A stretch of DNA of 64,000 nt from Methylobacterium organophilum. Its GTDB lineage: Bacteria > Pseudomonadota > Alphaproteobacteria > Rhizobiales > Beijerinckiaceae. The notes beneath the pieces are model-generated. The model was not told where the DNA came from. It ran no database searches and saw only the letters and a program-made list of their open reading frames with translations. The DNA lies in contig NZ_BPQV01000010.1 of the NCBI RefSeq assembly GCF_022179465.1, positions 1 to 64,000 on the forward strand, read 5' to 3'. Below are positions 29,068 through 38,091 of this stretch, piece after piece. Each line of letters starts with the position of its first letter. The stretch's first letter is position 1. The translations under genes were made by a program, and so were the position numbers.

Positions 29068-29774
29068 CAGCGTGCGGCCCCGTCGACGTGGAGATAGAGG
29101 TTCGAGCTGAACGGCCCCAGGGGAATTCCGGTTCGGCCGATGCGTCCCGTCAGACCTGGCGGCAATGCGGCGGCGAGCCGCGCGCGCGTCATCAGGATCA
29201 GGTTTTCCGGCTCGCACCAGCTCTCCTTGCCGAGCGCCCGGCATGCGAGGCGGAAGCCCGCATCCGAGAAATGCAGGAACGGGATCGCGGTGTGATGCTC
29301 GATCGGAAAGAAGCGGTGCGGCACCGTCACGAAGACCGTGCGGGCGACGCGGGTCATCTCCCGCAGCATAGTGCGCTGATTGGCCGGGCTGCCCACATGC
29401 TCCAGAACCGCATTGCAGACGGCGATGTCGAACTGGCCATCGGCGAAGGGCAGCAGGCAGTCGGTCGCGACCTGGCGGTAGGCGATCTCGGGAAAGGCGG
29501 CCTGGAAGGCCTCCGCGGTGCCGAGCCCGACCGCCGTGATGTGCGCACGGTGCGGGTAGGTTCGCTCCAGCACGTTGGCGGCGTCGTTCAGCACGTCGGA
29601 GATACCGACATCGAGGATGGTGCTGTCGGGCGTCGGCCGGCATAGCCGCCGGAAGTCGGCATGGATGCGGTCGCGGGCGGCGGCCACGAGCGTCTCGGCG
29701 AAGGAGCGCGGCGGCGCGACCTCGTAGTAGCGGCCGTCGACCGGCCTCTCGTTCGGCAGGGTGGAGGCGGACAT
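29067..29774 (-). CDS. Class I SAM-dependent methyltransferase
   Basis: 235 residues. Rossmann-fold methyltransferase: motif I appears as TILDVGISDVLN (about 50-61), an acidic/variable motif II follows, and motif IV/post reads DIAVCNAVLEHVGSP, typical of the Methyltransf_11 group. The substrate is probably a sugar or lipid-linked intermediate, inferred from flanking glycosyltransferase genes. It is coupled to the GT87 gene by a 1-base stop/start overlap and lies 8 bases from the GT2 gene. Confidence 0.85.
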   Translation of the reverse strand: MSASTLPNERPVDGRYYEVAPPRSFAETLVAAARDRIHADFRRLCRPTPDSTILDVGISDVLNDAANVLERTYPHRAHITAVGLGTAEAFQAAFPEIAYRQVATDCLLPFADGQFDIAVCNAVLEHVGSPANQRTMLREMTRVARTVFVTVPHRFFPIEHHTAIPFLHFSDAGFRLACRALGKESWCEPENLILMTRARLAAALPPGLTGRIGRTGIPLGPFSSNLYLHVDGAAR

Positions 29775-29782
29775 GGTCGGGC

Positions 29783-30769
29783 TCAGGCGGTGCCGGGAGC
29801 GGGCAGGTCGAGGTAGCGCATGCGCTTGAACTCGCGGGCGCTGGCGCAGACCGCGTCGACGATGATGCCGCAGGTCAGGCTCATCACTGCGAGCTGCATC
29901 AGGGCGGCCGCGAGGATCGCGGTGGGAAGGCGTGGCACCAGCCCCGTTTCGAGGTAGGTCGCGACCACGGGCAGCCCGAGGGCCAGCGAGGCGAGGCCGA
30001 AGCCGGCGGCCGCGAGGCCGAAGAACCTGAGTGGCTTCAGGGCCTTGTACATGCGGACGATCTTGAGGAGGATGCGCGTGCCGTCGCGGAAGGTCTTCAG
30101 CTTGCTGCGCGAATCGGCTGGCCGCTCGCCGTAGGGAAGCGCGATCTCGGCCGAGGCGAGCCGCAGGTCGAGGGCGTGCACGGTCAGCTCGGTCTCGATC
30201 TCGAAGCCCGAGGAGGTCGCGGGGAAGGACTTGGCGAAGCGCCGCGACAGGACGCGATAGCCCGACAGAATATCGGTGAAACCCCGTCCGAACAGTCCCT
30301 CGACGATGCGGTTGAACATCACGTTGCCGAAGCGGTGGCCGCGGGGAAAGGCGCCCTCCTCGCCCATGCGGATGCCCACCACCATGTCGATCTGCTGGGC
30401 GATCAGGGCATCGATCAGGCGGCCTGCTGCGGTTGCGTCGTAGGTCTCGTCGGCATCGGCCAGCACGTAGATGTCGGCATCGATGTCGGCAAACATGCGC
30501 CGCACGACGTTGCCCTTGCCCTGGCGCCGCTCGTGCCGGACGATCGCGCCGGCCGCGGTCGCGATTTCCGCGGTCCGGTCGGTCGAGTTGTTGTCGTAGA
30601 CGTAGATCGTGGCGCCCGGCAGCACCCTGCGGAACGTGGCGATCACGGTGCCGACCGTGGCCTCTTCGTTGAAGCAGGGCAGCAGTACGGCGATCGAGCG
30701 GTTGCGGACGAAGCTGCCCTGCGGCAGCAGATCCTGCAGTTCCTCGCGGATGCGTTCCGGTCGCTGCAT
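29783..30769 (-). CDS. Glycosyltransferase family 2 with C-terminal membrane anchor
   Basis: 328 residues. GT-A domain with AVLLPCFNEEATVGTV (about 27-42), nucleotide-binding YDNNSTDRT, catalytic-site DADETYD (near 105) and DILSGYRVLSRRF. Two membrane helices at about 243-305 form the anchor. This layout resembles polyprenyl-phosphate mannose/glucose synthases (DPM1-like), which load a sugar onto the carrier lipid used by GT-C enzymes. First gene of the minus-strand block. The divergent flavoprotein gene starts 186 bases away. Confidence 0.88.
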   Translation of the reverse strand: MQRPERIREELQDLLPQGSFVRNRSIAVLLPCFNEEATVGTVIATFRRVLPGATIYVYDNNSTDRTAEIATAAGAIVRHERRQGKGNVVRRMFADIDADIYVLADADETYDATAAGRLIDALIAQQIDMVVGIRMGEEGAFPRGHRFGNVMFNRIVEGLFGRGFTDILSGYRVLSRRFAKSFPATSSGFEIETELTVHALDLRLASAEIALPYGERPADSRSKLKTFRDGTRILLKIVRMYKALKPLRFFGLAAAGFGLASLALGLPVVATYLETGLVPRLPTAILAAALMQLAVMSLTCGIIVDAVCASAREFKRMRYLDLPAPGTA

Positions 30770-30954
30770 CGGCTGACTCCGCCGCCCGTTCCGCCTGTCC
30801 GTGATCGGGCCGGCGCGGAGCCTAGCGACGCACGGTTAACGGAAAGCGAGCGGGGGTGGCGTGCGCCCAGCGCCCCAAGTGAGGCTGCGTTTACCACTGC
30901 AACGCTAGAACCGAGCGAGGCCGTCCGCTCCGGGGCGGTGGCGGAGCTTGCGTG

Positions 30955-32460
30955 ATGAGCCACCACACCGAGACCCTGGTGATCGGTGCCGGGCCGGCGG
31001 GGCTGACGGCGGGGTATCTTCTCTCCAAGGAGGGGCGCGACGTCACCGTTCTGGAGCGCGATCCGTCTCAGGTCGGAGGCATCAGCCGCACGGTTTCCCA
31101 TCACGGCTATCTGTTCGACATCGGCGGGCACCGCTTCTTCTCGAAGTCCAAGGCGGTGGTGGATCTCTGGGACGAGATCCTGCCCAACGATTTCATCGAC
31201 CGGCCGCGGCTGTCGCGGATCTATTACAAGGGCAAGTACTACGCCTATCCGCTGAAGGCTTTCGAGGCCCTGCGCAACCTGGGCCTGCTGCAGAGCGCGG
31301 CCTGCGTCGGCTCCTATCTGCTGGCGCGGGCCCGGCCGGTGCGCGAGCCGAAGACCTTCCACGAATGGGTGCGCAACCAGTTCGGCGAGCGGCTGTTCGC
31401 GATCTTCTTCAAGACCTACACCGAGAAGGTCTGGGGGATGTCTTGCGACGCGATTTCCGCCGATTGGGCGGCGCAGCGCATCAAGGGGCTCGATCTCGGC
31501 GCCGCGATCCGCGACGCGGTGGTGCGTTCGCTGGGCCTGCGCAAGAAGAAGCCGGCGGCGGGCGAGCCGGTGATCAAGACGCTGATCGAATCCTTCCGCT
31601 ATCCCCGGCGTGGCCCCGGCATGATGTGGGAGGCCGCCGCCGAGAGGATCGCGGCGCAGGGGGGCAAGGTGCTGCTCGACCGTGGCGTCGACGGCCTGCG
31701 CTACGACGCGCGTACCGGGCTCTGGACCGTGACCGCGCTGCGCGGCGACGGCGCGCGGGAGACCTTCACCGCCCGCCACGTGATCTCCTCCGCACCGCTG
31801 CGCGAGCTGGTCGATGCCCTGCGCCCGACGCCCCTCTCGACCTTCAACGCCCGGGCGCTGGCCTATCGCGACTTCCTGACCGTGGCGCTGATCGCCAAGG
31901 CGCGGGAGGATTTCCCCGACAACTGGATCTATATCCACGACCCCGCGGTGCAGGTTGGCCGCGTGCAGAACTTCCGCTCCTGGTCGCCGGAGATGGTGCC
32001 GGACGAGCGCTTTACTTGCCTCGGCCTCGAATATTTCTGCTTCGAGGGCGACGGGCTGTGGAACGCCTCGGACGCGGAGCTGGTCGCGCTCGCCAAGCGC
32101 GAGATCGGCCAGATCGGTCTGATCGCCCCCGAGGACGTGGTCGATGCCTGCGTGGTGCGCCAGCCGAAGGCCTATCCGGTCTACGACGAGGACTACAAGG
32201 CGCATGTCGCCACGATCCGGCGCGACCTGGAGAGCGCCTTCCCGAGCCTGCACCTCGTCGGGCGCAACGGCATGCACAAGTACAACAATCAGGACCACGC
32301 GATGATGACTGCGATGCTCACGGTCAAGAACATCCTCGCGGGCGAGCGGCTCTACGACACCTGGTGCGTGAACGAGGACGCCGAATACGCCGAGGCCGGC
32401 GTGTCGGGCGCGCAGGAGGCCCTCGCGAGCGAGCGGCTCGTGCCGCGCCGGGCGGCCTGA
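30955..32460 (+). CDS. FAD-dependent oxidoreductase, UDP-galactopyranose mutase-like
   Basis: 501 residues from ATG 30955 (a GTG one codon earlier is also in frame). N-terminal dinucleotide-binding motif VIGAGPAGLTAGYLLSKEG (8-26) and GGISRTV, then GHRFFSKSKAVVDLW and YYKGKYYAYPLKA in the positions seen in Glf-type mutases and related protoporphyrinogen-oxidase-like enzymes. It probably acts on a nucleotide sugar in the cytosol, consistent with surrounding glycosyltransferases. It is longer than classical Glf (about 370-400), so a related carbohydrate flavoenzyme is equally possible. Confidence 0.8.
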   Translation: MSHHTETLVIGAGPAGLTAGYLLSKEGRDVTVLERDPSQVGGISRTVSHHGYLFDIGGHRFFSKSKAVVDLWDEILPNDFIDRPRLSRIYYKGKYYAYPLKAFEALRNLGLLQSAACVGSYLLARARPVREPKTFHEWVRNQFGERLFAIFFKTYTEKVWGMSCDAISADWAAQRIKGLDLGAAIRDAVVRSLGLRKKKPAAGEPVIKTLIESFRYPRRGPGMMWEAAAERIAAQGGKVLLDRGVDGLRYDARTGLWTVTALRGDGARETFTARHVISSAPLRELVDALRPTPLSTFNARALAYRDFLTVALIAKAREDFPDNWIYIHDPAVQVGRVQNFRSWSPEMVPDERFTCLGLEYFCFEGDGLWNASDAELVALAKREIGQIGLIAPEDVVDACVVRQPKAYPVYDEDYKAHVATIRRDLESAFPSLHLVGRNGMHKYNNQDHAMMTAMLTVKNILAGERLYDTWCVNEDAEYAEAGVSGAQEALASERLVPRRAA

Positions 32461-32466
32461 AGGGGC

Positions 32467-32490
32467 GCCCGCGGCTTCGAAGCGGCGGGC
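32467..32490. terminator. Hairpin between convergent genes
   Basis: GCCCGC (32467-32472) pairs with GCGGGC (32485-32490) around the palindrome GCTTCGAAGC (32474-32483). It lies between the ends of the flavoprotein gene and the molybdenum hydroxylase gene. No T run; role inferred from position. Confidence 0.4.
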
Positions 32491-32506
32491 CCCCGGCTTC
32501 GGAGCC

Positions 32507-35248
32507 TCACCCCGCCCGCTCCGAAGCGCCTCCCAAGGCCGAGAAGATCCGGTCGGGTGCGAAGGGCGTCGCGCTGAGGCGCACCCCGGTCGCGTCGCGG
32601 ATCGCGTTGGCGAGGGCGGCGGCGATCGGGTTGTAGGGCGCCTCGCTCATCGATTTCGCGCCGAGCGGCCCGACCGTGTCGTAGGTGTCGGCGAAGATCA
32701 CCTGCGTCAGCGGCACGTCGGCGATGGCCGGGATGTGGTAATTGCGGAAGGTCTGGGTGAGGACGCCGCCCTCCGCGTCGAGCTGCACCTCCTCGTAGAG
32801 CGCGGCACCCAGCGCCTGGGCCACGCCCCCCTCGATCTGGCCGCGGCACTGCATCGGGTTCATCACCCGGCCCGCATCGGCGGCGTGGACGCTGCGCAGG
32901 ATGCGCACCTCGCCGGTGACCGGGTGCACGGCGACCCGGAAGGCCTGGACGTTGAAGGCCACCGAGCGCGGCGTGCCGTCCGAGAAGCCGGCCGCCTCGA
33001 TCCCCTCCCCCGCCGCCAGGGCGGCCAGGGGAAGAATGCCCCCCGGCACGGCGACGTGATCGGCCGCGATCCGGCAGGATTCGGGGACCGTGCCCGCCCG
33101 AAGCGCGGCGGCGGCCCGGATCGCCTCGGCCAGCGCCTGCGCCGCCCGCATCGTCGCCTGCCCGGCCACCACCGTGCCGGTGCTGCCATAGGCGCCGGTA
33201 TCGTGGCCGACCATATCGGTATCCGATTGCCGCAGGACGATGCGCGCGACGCTGGTGCCGAGGACCGAGGCCGCGATCTGTCGGTGCACGGTGCTGGTGC
33301 CGTTGCCGAACTCGGCGGTGCCGACGAACAGGGCGTAGGTCCCGTCCGGTTCGAGCCGGATGCGGGCATCCGCCCGGTGCCCGCGGGGCGGGATCGTGTC
33401 GATCATGCCCATGGCCATGCCGGTGCCGACCTGCCAGTCCGGGCCGGGGGACGGCAGGCCGGGATCCTCCGTCAGCGCGGCCTGGACCGCGTCCAGGCAC
33501 TGGTCGAGCCCGTAGCTGCCATACGCGACGTCGTGCGGCTCCAGGCTGGTCGAGACCATGGGATCGCCGGGGCGCACGGCGTTGATCCGGCGCATGGCGA
33601 AGGGATCGATCGCCAGGCTGCGGGCGAGCTCGTCGAGGGCGGATTCCATGGCGAAGATGGTCTGGCTCAGGCCGTAGCCCCGGAAGGCGCCGGACGGGAC
33701 CGTGTGCGTGTAGACCGCATAGCCGTCGACCCGCTTGTTCGGGCAGCGATAGGCGGCGATCGACTCGTTGCAGCCGTGGTGGAGCACGCCGCCGCCATGG
33801 TTGCCGTAGGCGCCGGTGTTGGAGACGACGTGGAGCTGGATGGCGGTGAGGGTGCCGTCGCGCTTCGCCCCGAGCTTCACCCGCACCCGCATGGGATGGC
33901 GGGTGGTCGAGGCGGCGAATTGCTCGGCGCGCGTCATCTCCCATTTGACCGGCCGGCCGGTCTTGAGGATCGCGAGGGCCACGAGGTCCTCGGTCAGCGT
34001 CTCCTGCTTGCCGCCGAAGCCGCCGCCGACCCGTTCGCAGAGCACCCGAACCCGGTCGCGGTCGAGGTCGAACAGGGCGCAGAGGGCATCGCGGGTCAGG
34101 AAGGGCACCTGCGTCGAGGAGCGGATCACGAGGCGCCCCTCCGCATCGAGCCAGCCCACGGCCCCATGGGTCTCCAGATGGGCGTGCTGCACCCGCTGCG
34201 AGACGTAGGTGCCCTCGTGGATCGCGTCGGCCTCGGCGAAGCCCGCCTCCACATCGCCGATCCGGCCATGGGCCTCCCCGGCGAGATTGGGATGGGACAG
34301 GAGCGGCGGCGCGTCCTCGCCGGGGCGGTCGGAGCCGTCATGGACCCGCGGCGCCTCCGGCCGCATGGCGGCGTCCGGGTCGAACACGGCCGGCCGGGTC
34401 TCGTATTCGACCACGAGGGCGCGGCAGCCGGCCTCGGCCGCCGCCTCGCTCTCGGCGACGACCGCCGCGACCCGCTGGCCCTTGAAGCGCACGACCGCGT
34501 CGAGGATCAGCGTGTCCGCGGGATCGTCGTGGGGATTCTCGTGACGGCCGGTGGAGAAGCGGCGGGCGGGAACATCCTCGTGGGTGAGCACCGCGACGAC
34601 GCCGGGCACGGCGAGGGCGGCGGCGCGGTCGATCTGCAGGATGCGGGCATGGGCGTGGGGGGCGCGCAGCACCTTGAGATGCAGCAGTCCGGGAATCGCG
34701 AGGTCGAAGGTATAGGGCGTGCGCCCGCTCACCACCCCGGGTCCCGCCGGTGCGGGCAGGCTGCGCCCGACCGGATCGCCCGCCTCCGCCTCGACATGGC
34801 CGATGCCGGCGATGGCGTCGCGGATGGCGCGGTAGCCGGTGCAGCGGCAGAGATTGCCCTTCAGCGCGGCGTCGAGATCCTGGCGGCGGCCCTGGTCCAG
34901 GGCGGCGGCGGTCATCACCATGCCCGGCGTGCAGAAGCCGCACTGGAAGCCCTGGGCGGCGAGGAAGGCCTCCTGCATCGGATGCATCGCCTCCGGCACC
35001 CCCTCCGAGAGGCGGCAGGGTCCGGCCAGCCCCTCGATCGTCGTCACCGCCCGGCCCTCGGCGCGGAAGGCCGGAAGCAGGCAGGAATGGACCGGCTCCC
35101 CATCGAGATGGACGGTGCAGGCGCCGCAATCGCCGGCATCGCAGCCCTTCTTGACGCCGAACCAGCCGAGATCGCGCAGGAAGGTGCGCAGGCACTGGCC
35201 GGGGCGCGGCTCCGCCTCGAAGGCGCCCCCGTTCACGCTGAGCTGCAT
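32507..35248 (-). CDS. Molybdenum hydroxylase: fused [2Fe-2S] and molybdopterin-binding subunit
   Basis: 913 residues from ATG 35248. Residues 1-150 are a complete two-cluster iron-sulfur subunit: Cys 36, 41, 44, 56 for the ferredoxin-type cluster and Cys 103, 106, 134, 136 for the second. From about 165 on it is a xanthine dehydrogenase/aldehyde oxidase type molybdopterin domain, with the GAFRGYG loop and the active-site Glu near the end in GPLGAKSMSEAP. Usually these parts are separate chains in bacteria. The substrate (purine, aldehyde or N-heterocycle) cannot be told. Coupled to the FAD subunit by TGATG. No XdhC-type maturation gene is nearby. Confidence 0.92.
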   Translation of the reverse strand: MQLSVNGGAFEAEPRPGQCLRTFLRDLGWFGVKKGCDAGDCGACTVHLDGEPVHSCLLPAFRAEGRAVTTIEGLAGPCRLSEGVPEAMHPMQEAFLAAQGFQCGFCTPGMVMTAAALDQGRRQDLDAALKGNLCRCTGYRAIRDAIAGIGHVEAEAGDPVGRSLPAPAGPGVVSGRTPYTFDLAIPGLLHLKVLRAPHAHARILQIDRAAALAVPGVVAVLTHEDVPARRFSTGRHENPHDDPADTLILDAVVRFKGQRVAAVVAESEAAAEAGCRALVVEYETRPAVFDPDAAMRPEAPRVHDGSDRPGEDAPPLLSHPNLAGEAHGRIGDVEAGFAEADAIHEGTYVSQRVQHAHLETHGAVGWLDAEGRLVIRSSTQVPFLTRDALCALFDLDRDRVRVLCERVGGGFGGKQETLTEDLVALAILKTGRPVKWEMTRAEQFAASTTRHPMRVRVKLGAKRDGTLTAIQLHVVSNTGAYGNHGGGVLHHGCNESIAAYRCPNKRVDGYAVYTHTVPSGAFRGYGLSQTIFAMESALDELARSLAIDPFAMRRINAVRPGDPMVSTSLEPHDVAYGSYGLDQCLDAVQAALTEDPGLPSPGPDWQVGTGMAMGMIDTIPPRGHRADARIRLEPDGTYALFVGTAEFGNGTSTVHRQIAASVLGTSVARIVLRQSDTDMVGHDTGAYGSTGTVVAGQATMRAAQALAEAIRAAAALRAGTVPESCRIAADHVAVPGGILPLAALAAGEGIEAAGFSDGTPRSVAFNVQAFRVAVHPVTGEVRILRSVHAADAGRVMNPMQCRGQIEGGVAQALGAALYEEVQLDAEGGVLTQTFRNYHIPAIADVPLTQVIFADTYDTVGPLGAKSMSEAPYNPIAAALANAIRDATGVRLSATPFAPDRIFSALGGASERAG

Positions 35249-36072
35249 CAGGCGATCTCCCCGGAAAGCTCGGCCCGGATGTCGTGTGCGAGGTGATGGG
35301 TCACGCGTTCCCGCCAGTCCGGCGCGCCGTGCACGTCGTCGTACCAGAGGGAGGCGGGGATCGCGGCGGCGAGGGCCGCGGTCAACGCGTCGGCATCCGG
35401 GACCGTCGCGAAAGCGATCTTCACCGGACGGCGGGTCGAGGCGGTGACGGTGAGGGCGAAGGCCCCTGCAGCGTCCAGGGTCCCGATCAGGAGGGCGCCG
35501 GAGCGGCCGTTCGGGCTCAGGGAGATGCGGCGGAAGGCCGTGCGGCGGCGCAGGGCCGCCACCGGCAGCGCGATGCTGCGCAGGATCTCGCCGGGGGCGA
35601 GGGCCGTGCTCTGCGGCCCCAATACGAAGGCTTCGACGGGCAGCTGGCGCTCGCCGCCCTGCGGCGTCCACAGGGTGCAGATTCCGTCGAGGGCCGCCGT
35701 CAGCGCGATCATCGGCCCGGCGGGCAGCGCCATGCAGAGATTGCCGCCGACGGTCGCGAGGTTCCAGACCTTGAAGGAGCCGAGCAGCGCCCGGCAGCAC
35801 TGGCCGACGAGGGGGGCCGCCGTCCAGGCGGGCGGCAGGTCCAGCCGCTCCAGGGCGGCGATGGTGCAGGTCGCCGCGAGGGTGAGCCCCGCCGCGTCGA
35901 TGCGATGCGTCTCCCAGCCGAGCCCGGTCAGGTCGATCAGGCGGCGCAGGGAAGGCTGCGGCTCGGAGAAGAGCCAGGTTCCGCCCGCGAGCCAGGCGTC
36001 GCCCGGCTGCCAGCCCGGCAGATCCGCCTTGTCCCGTGGCTTCACCACCGTCTCGATCGTGTTGAGATCCAT
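35248..36072 (-). CDS. Molybdenum hydroxylase FAD-binding subunit
   Basis: 274 residues from ATG 36072 (MDLNTIETVVKPRD); the open frame above that is noise. FAD_binding_5-type (CoxM/XdhB) subunit, with LAGGTWLFSE as the first FAD loop and WNLATVGGNLCMALPAGP as the second, then a short CO-dehydrogenase-flavoprotein C-terminal domain. It would pass electrons from the iron-sulfur clusters of its partner to NAD+ or another acceptor. First gene of a two-gene unit. Confidence 0.88.
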   Translation of the reverse strand: MDLNTIETVVKPRDKADLPGWQPGDAWLAGGTWLFSEPQPSLRRLIDLTGLGWETHRIDAAGLTLAATCTIAALERLDLPPAWTAAPLVGQCCRALLGSFKVWNLATVGGNLCMALPAGPMIALTAALDGICTLWTPQGGERQLPVEAFVLGPQSTALAPGEILRSIALPVAALRRRTAFRRISLSPNGRSGALLIGTLDAAGAFALTVTASTRRPVKIAFATVPDADALTAALAAAIPASLWYDDVHGAPDWRERVTHHLAHDIRAELSGEIA

Positions 36073-36482
36073 CGTCTTCCGGTCCGGCGCCCCTCGCCTC
36101 TCTGCACCCCACGCAAGAACGCTTCCAGCTCGGCCGTCGCCGTGGCGGATCGCGTCATCCTGCGGCGGCTGGGCGAAGGCTGGCCATTTCGCAGGCGGTG
36201 TTTCGCGGATTGATGTGTCCGCGATCCCGATGCCGTCCCGGTCCCGCGGCGCTGCCGCTCCGGCCTCGTTCCGGGTCGCCGGGGACCGGCGCGGGGCGGC
36301 CAATGTTTGCCGCGCCCCAATCTTGCCTTGAGAGAACGCAGTTCCGCTCAGGATTCGTCAACCTGATGCCGTCACATCGAAGTTGATGGGATGGCCGATC
36401 CGGGGAGGCTCGGCGCCCGAACTTCGGGCTTTTCAGAAAATCGGCCGGTCCCGACGACCTGCCTGGCAAAAATGGTGTCCCA
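36073..36482. other. Divergent intergenic region with a small hairpin
   Basis: 410 bases between the FAD subunit gene (minus) and a 77-residue ORF (plus). The only clear structure is GCCCG-AACTT-CGGGC followed by TTTT (36415-36433), a weak terminator-like hairpin on the plus strand just before the small ORF. It might end a short leader transcript. No gene is supported. Confidence 0.45.
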
Positions 36483-36716
36483 GTGAGCTTCATCGTCAAT
36501 GCACGGACGGGCGCGGGCCAGGTCAGCTTCGAGCGGGATTCGATGCTCTCCGCCCTGGAACAGGCGCTGACCATGAGCGCGGCGGGCATGCAGGGCGTCG
36601 TGATCGTCGACAGCCTCGGCGCCCGTCACACGCCGGCCGAGGTGAGCCGCAGCCTTCTCGCCGCCTGGGGCGGTGGCAAGGGCGGCGACGCCATCCGCGT
36701 GAAGCGCGCCGCCTGA
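36483..36716 (+). CDS. Small conserved-looking hypothetical protein
   Basis: 77 residues from GTG 36483. Composition is balanced, unlike the Arg/Pro-rich noise frames around it, and it predicts a strand-helix-strand-helix layout (SFERDSMLSALEQALTMS, then GVVIVDSLGARHTPAEV). No signal peptide or known domain is seen. A Shine-Dalgarno sequence is not obvious. It converges towards the flippase gene. Confidence 0.55.
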   Translation: MSFIVNARTGAGQVSFERDSMLSALEQALTMSAAGMQGVVIVDSLGARHTPAEVSRSLLAAWGGGKGGDAIRVKRAA

Positions 36717-36804
36717 CCGCGCGACCCGTGCCGCCGCGCTGCGGCGGCCGGATGTGGCGGGCTCATCCCATGGGGGGCGACCGTTCGCGGCCCGGTCGCG
36801 GGCC

Positions 36805-38091
36805 TCAGGCGTTCCCGGTGCTCCCGGCGAGCCGTCGCTCCGTGCGGACCGACCGGGCGGACCCGGCCGGCGCGAAGACGGCGCTGCAGGCGACGAGGAC
36901 GATCGTCTCGGACAGGAGCAGGCCGAGGATCGACCAGGCCGGCGTCGAGACGACGAGGAGCAGCGTCACCGCCGCCATGCCGGCCGCCGCGCTCGCGGCC
37001 GAGAGGCCGGCCAGGAAGCGGAAATCCTGGGCCGTCTCCAGCAGCAGGCGCGGCGCCCCGTAGGCCAGGGAGACGGTCACCACCGCCCAGAGCAGGCCCG
37101 TGATCAGGGCGAGGGGCTCGTGGGCGTAGCGCCCCGCGAAGAGATGCGCGTCGATCACCGGCATGCCGAGGAGAAGCAGGCCGCCATAGGCGAGGCAGCC
37201 GGCGACGAGCAGGAGCGTGGCGCGGCGGGCGAGGCGCCGGGCGCCCGTGAGATCCCCCGAAGCGAGATGCGCGGCGATCTCGGGCTGGACCATGTTGCCG
37301 AGCGCCGAGGCGCCGAGGCGCAGGGGCGCGAACAGCACCAGGCAGGCGGCGATGGGGGCATAGGCGTCGGGCCCCGCGATCAGGGCGACCACCAGAACCT
37401 GACCCTGGCCCTGCAGCGTCGTGGTGGTGACGCCGAGGAGCGACCAGCCGAGTTTCCCGCGCAAAGCCCCGTAGCGCCGGCGGAACGGCGCGCCGAAGCT
37501 GACCCGCACCCGCTCGCGCAGGGCGGCGAGGGAGACCAGGATTCCCGCGGCATGGGCGCAGGCCAGGGCCACGAACACGCCCTCGATGCGCCGGGCATCG
37601 TCGCCATGCACCAGCAGGAGCGCCAGCCCCGTGCCGAGCAGGGCGAAGGTGAGGTCGCCGAGGCCCGATTCCAGGGGCCGGCGCTTGGCGAAGAAGGCCA
37701 GCCGCAGGTAGCTGCGCAGGCACCAGAGCGCGACGAAGAGGCCGCCCGGCAGGGGATGCACCTGCGGCGTGAACAGGAGCGCCACGCAGACGCCGGCCCC
37801 GATCAGCACCGAGATGAGGAGCGCCCCGGAGCCGAAGGTCACCTCGATCGCCTTCGCCCCGGCGCGGCCGAGGCGCGGCGGCACGAAGGTGATGGCGGGC
37901 ACGCCGGCGAGCGCCCGGACATAGGTGAGGCCGATGCCGCCCACCAGGAAGACGATGGAGAAGACGCCGTAATCGTACTGGGTGAGCGTGCGCACCAGCG
38001 CGATGTTGAGCGCGAAATGGAACGCGCTCTGGACGAACTCGCCGCCGAGGATGAGGACGAAGCGCGCCAGCAGCCCCTTGTCCCGGGTCAT
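36805..38091 (-). CDS. Wzx-like polysaccharide flippase
   Basis: 428 residues with about twelve membrane segments, MOP-superfamily style. The opening (KGLLARFVLILGGEFVQSAF, then TLTQYDYGVFSIVFLVGGI) is like that of Polysacc_synt and oligosaccharide flippases, which move undecaprenyl-linked repeat units to the periplasmic side. It is the downstream partner of a GT4 gene with which it overlaps by 4 bases. It is the only flippase candidate in the window, so it may serve both exopolysaccharide blocks. Confidence 0.85.
   Translation of the reverse strand: MTRDKGLLARFVLILGGEFVQSAFHFALNIALVRTLTQYDYGVFSIVFLVGGIGLTYVRALAGVPAITFVPPRLGRAGAKAIEVTFGSGALLISVLIGAGVCVALLFTPQVHPLPGGLFVALWCLRSYLRLAFFAKRRPLESGLGDLTFALLGTGLALLLVHGDDARRIEGVFVALACAHAAGILVSLAALRERVRVSFGAPFRRRYGALRGKLGWSLLGVTTTTLQGQGQVLVVALIAGPDAYAPIAACLVLFAPLRLGASALGNMVQPEIAAHLASGDLTGARRLARRATLLLVAGCLAYGGLLLLGMPVIDAHLFAGRYAHEPLALITGLLWAVVTVSLAYGAPRLLLETAQDFRFLAGLSAASAAAGMAAVTLLLVVSTPAWSILGLLLSETIVLVACSAVFAPAGSARSVRTERRLAGSTGNA

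Noticed and set aside
32735-35296. Plus-strand open frame of 853 codons
   Set aside because: Antisense shadow of the molybdenum hydroxylase gene, whose Cys ligands and active-site motifs are intact.
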